Shown here piece after piece: positions 60,242-64,000 of a stretch of DNA of 64,000 nucleotides. The stretch's first letter is position 1, and every line of letters starts with the position of its first letter. The position numbers and the translations under genes are program-made. The stretch comes from Rotaria socialis (lineage: Eukaryota > Rotifera > Eurotatoria > Philodinida > Philodinidae): positions 186,001-250,000 of the forward strand of contig CAJNYU010002807.1 in NCBI GenBank assembly GCA_905331475.1. Direction: 5' to 3'. The notes below the pieces were generated by a model, which did no database searches, was not told the origin of the DNA, and was given only the letters and a program-made list of their open reading frames with translations.

Positions 60242-61495
60242 TCAAAAAATATTCATTTTATTCGATCTATGAAGTCGAACTTTTCTATATCGAAATAATC
60301 GCATAATACCAATGCTAATAATTCCACTAATAAAAAAAAATGATGATCCAGTAATAATATAAAAAGCATATGGATTTTGTTCAATACCATTGAATAAATT
60401 CATTCCATATATTCCTGTAATAAAAGCACCGATTCCAAATCCCATCGTTATTATATTTATTCGAATTTCAAATGCAAGAAGTTCATTTCGAACAGCATCA
60501 AGCATAAAGCCCGTAGCACTTTCAAGTGTATGAACTGAATCAGAAAGATCAGATATTGAACGACGTACTTCAGCCATTTCTTTCGTACATGCTTCAAGTA
60601 ATAGTTCAACTTGTATATGATCAGATATGTCTCGTTTACGATTATCAGTAACATACATTCCAATCATATCTTCATCTTGAGCAAGAACATCAACAATAGC
60701 TTGATGGGCAAGATCGGCATTTCGTTTATATTTATCAACTTTTTCTTTGAGTAAAGCAAGTTCACGTAAACTTCCAAGAGTAATACGATCATAAGCCCGT
60801 TCTCTAACATTTTGAAATTCATTTAAAAGTTCATTTGCTTTTAATTTTAATTGGTGAGCAACAGTTTCTAAATTTATTTCCGTAATTCGAAATTCAAATG
60901 GTATTGAATCAAGATTGTTCAATTTATCAGTAACAAATCGTTCATTATAAAGTTCATAGATATATCTGACATTTCGATGATAAGCTTGAGCAATACGTTC
61001 CCAATGAATAGCACCTTTTATTCCAGAAGGTTCTCGAAGAACTTTATCAGCAGATGGTACGAAAAAAATGCTTCGATCCAATTGAATTAAACTTCGAAGT
61101 CTTCGAAATGAAAAACAAATAAATCGATTTTGACGTACATCAATTATTGGAACATTAATAATAATATCAGTATCAATCTTTTGTAAATCTCTTGGTTCAA
61201 GACTATATTGCTGACATATTTGTGCACGATCAAAGGGACCTCGATGAACTTGTAATGTGCCATCTTTAGTTAATATAAATATATCACAATTTAATTTATG
61301 GGAATAACTTGATGAAAAATTTTCGTTTGCTTTTGTTTCAGATGATTGAAATCGAGATGGAATTCGACAGCATGATAAACTATTATTATTTAAACGAAAT
61401 AGAAAATGCAACTTTCTCTTAATCGATTGAAATATAGGTTTTTTCCAATGCGATCCATATAATTCTTTTGATAATATAGACAAAACAAACCGCAT
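60242..61495 (-). CDS. MRS2: Mitochondrial Mg2+ channel, MRS2/CorA family
   Basis: 417 aa in one exon. The N-terminal ~60 residues are rich in Arg, Lys and Ser without acidic residues until about 50, as in a mitochondrial targeting peptide. A long helical region (about 190-330) forms the CorA stalk. The family signature YGMNL lies at 363-367 (GMN at 364-366), at the end of the first membrane helix (about 345-365), followed by a short loop and a second helix (about 377-400). A basic tail RYRKVRLHRSNK ends in the matrix. It should carry Mg2+ into mitochondria as a homopentamer. Unlike most neighbours it has no intron. Confidence 0.94.
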   Translation of the reverse strand: MRFVLSILSKELYGSHWKKPIFQSIKRKLHFLFRLNNNSLSCCRIPSRFQSSETKANENFSSSYSHKLNCDIFILTKDGTLQVHRGPFDRAQICQQYSLEPRDLQKIDTDIIINVPIIDVRQNRFICFSFRRLRSLIQLDRSIFFVPSADKVLREPSGIKGAIHWERIAQAYHRNVRYIYELYNERFVTDKLNNLDSIPFEFRITEINLETVAHQLKLKANELLNEFQNVRERAYDRITLGSLRELALLKEKVDKYKRNADLAHQAIVDVLAQDEDMIGMYVTDNRKRDISDHIQVELLLEACTKEMAEVRRSISDLSDSVHTLESATGFMLDAVRNELLAFEIRINIITMGFGIGAFITGIYGMNLFNGIEQNPYAFYIITGSSFFFISGIISIGIMRLFRYRKVRLHRSNKMNIF

Positions 61496-63498
61496 GATTT
61501 ATTAAATATAGATTTTGTCTTATTTTGCTACACAAGTCTGGTGAGACAAACCAATAGAAACAACCATTTGTAATTTATTTTGTTCTAAACATTGACAAGC
61601 CTGTAAGCACAAATGTAAGGAAAGAAGAAAAAAGAAAGTAACCATTTTTTCATACGACAACAACAACAACAACAACACAGAACGAATAAACTATAAAAAA
61701 AAACAATATCAATAATATAATTCTTGGCGTATGTAAAGTACATTTAAAACCTCTCGGCTGATGAAAATTATTAATATTGATAGTCAATCGTTTTTGATAC
61801 TGACAATGGAATATATATCTTCGCTGAACACATTTATAGAGCCTAACAAAAAAAAAGAAGTTTCATCCATCTCTACTTTAGTGACATCCTCACATACGAT
61901 TGGTAAGTTAGCCATATCAACCAACGTGCATGTGCAAACGTAAGAGAAGATAGATAATTTTTATAGTAGAGAAAAATAAGAATTAAATATAAATCAGTAG
62001 CAGATCTAGCAAATTTTTTGAAAGAGCATATAATGGTAAAAAATGCATATCTTCTAAAGAAAATCGTTAGAAACAAACTTGAAGTATAATGCAAAGTGTA
62101 GTTTCAGCTTGGTCTCATTCCACTTGTACATCCCATCGATAAATCTTGTTCCATTATTTCTAGAACAACAATACAATTGTCGAAGTCTGCTAGAGAAAAA
62201 CGAACGTTTTTCAGAGTGAACGTCAAAATTGTCCGTTGATATACATATTGAAGTGCCATCTATAATTTTTCGAATTTGTGTAAATCTTGAATTAGAAGTC
62301 AGTTATAAGATAGTGCTCACAAGATGCATCAACTATTTTCATAAAATGACTAACATAATTGATTTATATCTTTTTTTCAATAGACAACATGTTACATTAT
62401 AAAAATTATAAAATAGTCAATTATAATAGTTATTTATGATATAATAATTGTTTGAATGTAATATAATTGATAATTCATTTTTTTTACATTGTACGTATAT
62501 TGAATGAAAAGGCTAAATAACAGTGAAAAATATAAGTTGTGGTAAAAGAAACGGTATACTATTCATATGTTTTGAGTTGTGAACACGTTCGAAATAGTTT
62601 TGAAAGTTAAACATGATGGAGAAAATAAAATGATACCAAACACAAGTATTTTTAGGATTCTGTAAATAGCTAACCGAACTTATTTTTAATAATTTATACT
62701 ACCAAATCGATATAATATCTATTCCGTCTCTATTGCTTAAGTTAATCTATTCGACGTTAACGCTGACTAGAGAAAGAGCGTCGCACGAGTAAAATGTTCT
62801 CTTTGAGATCATGAATTATTCTTTGACGTAGGATTTTGTTTAATTGATATTTTTGTTTTAAACTCACTTTTTTATGGTTTTTATTAATTTCTAAATGAAT
62901 ATCTTCCATTGAACAATGACAACGTAATAGTTTCACTTGTTTTTTCTTCTTTTAGAAATCTTTCTTAGATCTGAAAAAATTCATCGACTTGTATACAATC
63001 AAAGTTACTTCAAAAATCACTTTAAAAACATGGAAGATAAATAATTGAATAAATCAATTTTTTAAAAATATATCCGTATGGACGCATATACGGAGGCATA
63101 TAATCATATAAGAAGGCAGTGAATATACACAATATAAATATTAGTAGTCGATAAGGATTGAAATGAACGTACTTTTTAATATTTGTAAATTATTGGATTT
63201 CTGAATATAAGATTGTTGTATGTGATTCATAGAATCAACAAATCCTAAAGGCGAAAAAGATGACGTGTCATATAATTAAACGTACAAAAAAAAACAATAT
63301 TTTCAAATTCCTCGATTGAAACGAGTTTTTTAACGAAGCAAAAACGGTTGATAAAATTTCTAAATCCAAATTATGCAATGAATATAGTATGACAATGTCT
63401 GTTGTATATACTCAACGAAGTTTTAAAAATCATAGATAGTTTGTACGTTTCACAATTTATAATACCATTTTTTCTTTATTTCTCAAGTCCTTGAACTG
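61496..63498. other. Intergenic with a small (CAA)n run
   Basis: A run of about six CAA triplets lies at about 61659-61677, upstream of MRS2. Nothing else recognised. A TATAGATGGCACTT tract (minus strand, near 62245-62260) resembles the dispersed repeat near 33345. Confidence 0.5.
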
Positions 63499-63940
63499 AT
63501 GATGAGAGTGACTGAAGAAAATACTCAGCCACACATCGACACTCATAGTCAAAGTATTTCTACAATGGTTTACAATATATACAGCTATTTCTTTCACTTT
63601 TTTATCATTAAATATTTAATTTTAAGTACCCCATAATTTAGAGAATGCACTGAAGAATGTAAAAATATTACCTTTGGGAATGCCTGATTTACCAACTAAA
63701 ATATTGGATGGAGTTACTATTAATTGTTCGAATATGGAGAATTTAAAAGCGACTTTCGCAAAATATCGTGAATCAACTTCATCAATTGTCTGCAAATCCG
63801 ATGATCTTATAGGAGCAGATAGATTAATAAGGGATAATCAAATTGAGACATTATATGTTCTTATTGATGAAAAAGATGAAGATATCAAGGAATGGCAAAA
63901 TAGTTTTGTATCTGCAAATATAATTGAAGTTCATATTTGA
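63499..63940 (+). CDS. Unrecognised small two-exon protein, 122 aa
   Basis: Exon 1 (63499-63553) and exon 2 (63627-63940) join in phase across a 73-bp intron with standard ends (CAAA|GTATTT, TTTAAG|TACC). The product begins MMRVTEENTQPHIDTHSQIP and ends SANIIEVHI. It has no signal peptide, membrane segment or known motif. The region GADRLIRDNQIETLYVLIDE alternates like a beta-alpha-beta unit. Codon use resembles that of the spliced genes here. I do not recognise the family, but the exon junction and composition support a real gene. Confidence 0.6.
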
Positions 63941-64000
63941 AAAACAATTGATGCGTCGTTTGTGTACGAAGGCAATGATTTATCATTATAATCAAGGTTT

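Noticed and set aside
1-64000. Bdelloid spliced-leader RNA gene
   Set aside because: I looked for the leader-like ACTTACCAAGAG core and did not find it by eye; a search would be needed to be certain.

Overview
This window looks like a piece of an AT-rich, intron-containing animal genome. Most genes have many exons split by short introns of about 50-70 bp, all fitting GT...AG, with a few introns of 0.8-1.7 kb. The gene set (ATRX helicase core, novel-type protein kinase C, cytosolic tryptophanyl-tRNA synthetase, NTMT1, ethanolamine kinase, MRS2, a CYP3-clan P450, a ZAP/PARP12-type CCCH protein) is metazoan. Compact genes, very short introns and two intronless genes of bacterial/fungal look suggest a bdelloid rotifer. 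That last step is inference from style and gene content, not proof.

Layout. 0.9-6.1 kb (-): a CCCH zinc-finger plus macro-domain protein. 6.1-13.7 kb: gene-poor, transposon-rich DNA with a foldback element, a possible receptor relic, and an intact mariner-type element (DD37D) that carries a CG-rich foldback insert. 13.7-16.2 kb (+): an NTPDase. 16.4-17.1 kb (+): a DsbA/FrnE-like oxidoreductase. 17.3-19.0 kb (-): WARS1. 21.4-23.2 kb (-): a P450. 23.9-28.8 kb (-): ATRX. 28.8-34.4 kb: a PhyH-type dioxygenase gene bracketed by two direct repeats. 34.4-35.3 kb (-): an intronless cation-efflux-like membrane protein. 35.3-39.2 kb: clustered foldback repeats. 39.2-44.8 kb (-): 6-phosphogluconolactonase, ethanolamine kinase and NTMT1, with some coding-like scraps between them. 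45.1-50.5 kb (+): a 20-exon IQ-motif protein. 52.4-56.6 kb (+): a novel PKC with a hAT-type MITE in one intron. 57.4-57.9 kb (+): an intronless nucleoside deaminase. 60.2-61.5 kb (-): a mitochondrial MRS2-type Mg2+ channel. 63.5-63.9 kb (+): an unrecognised two-exon gene.

I see no operon-like or pathway-level grouping; the genes are mostly unrelated housekeeping functions. NTMT1 and the IQ-motif gene are divergent and share about 260 bp. The oxidoreductase and WARS1 are convergent with about 170 bp between them. For most spliced genes I derived exon boundaries by hand and checked that the reading phase carries across every junction; this worked for all except the 5' end of ATRX. No tRNA, rRNA, spliced-leader RNA or CRISPR array was recognised.
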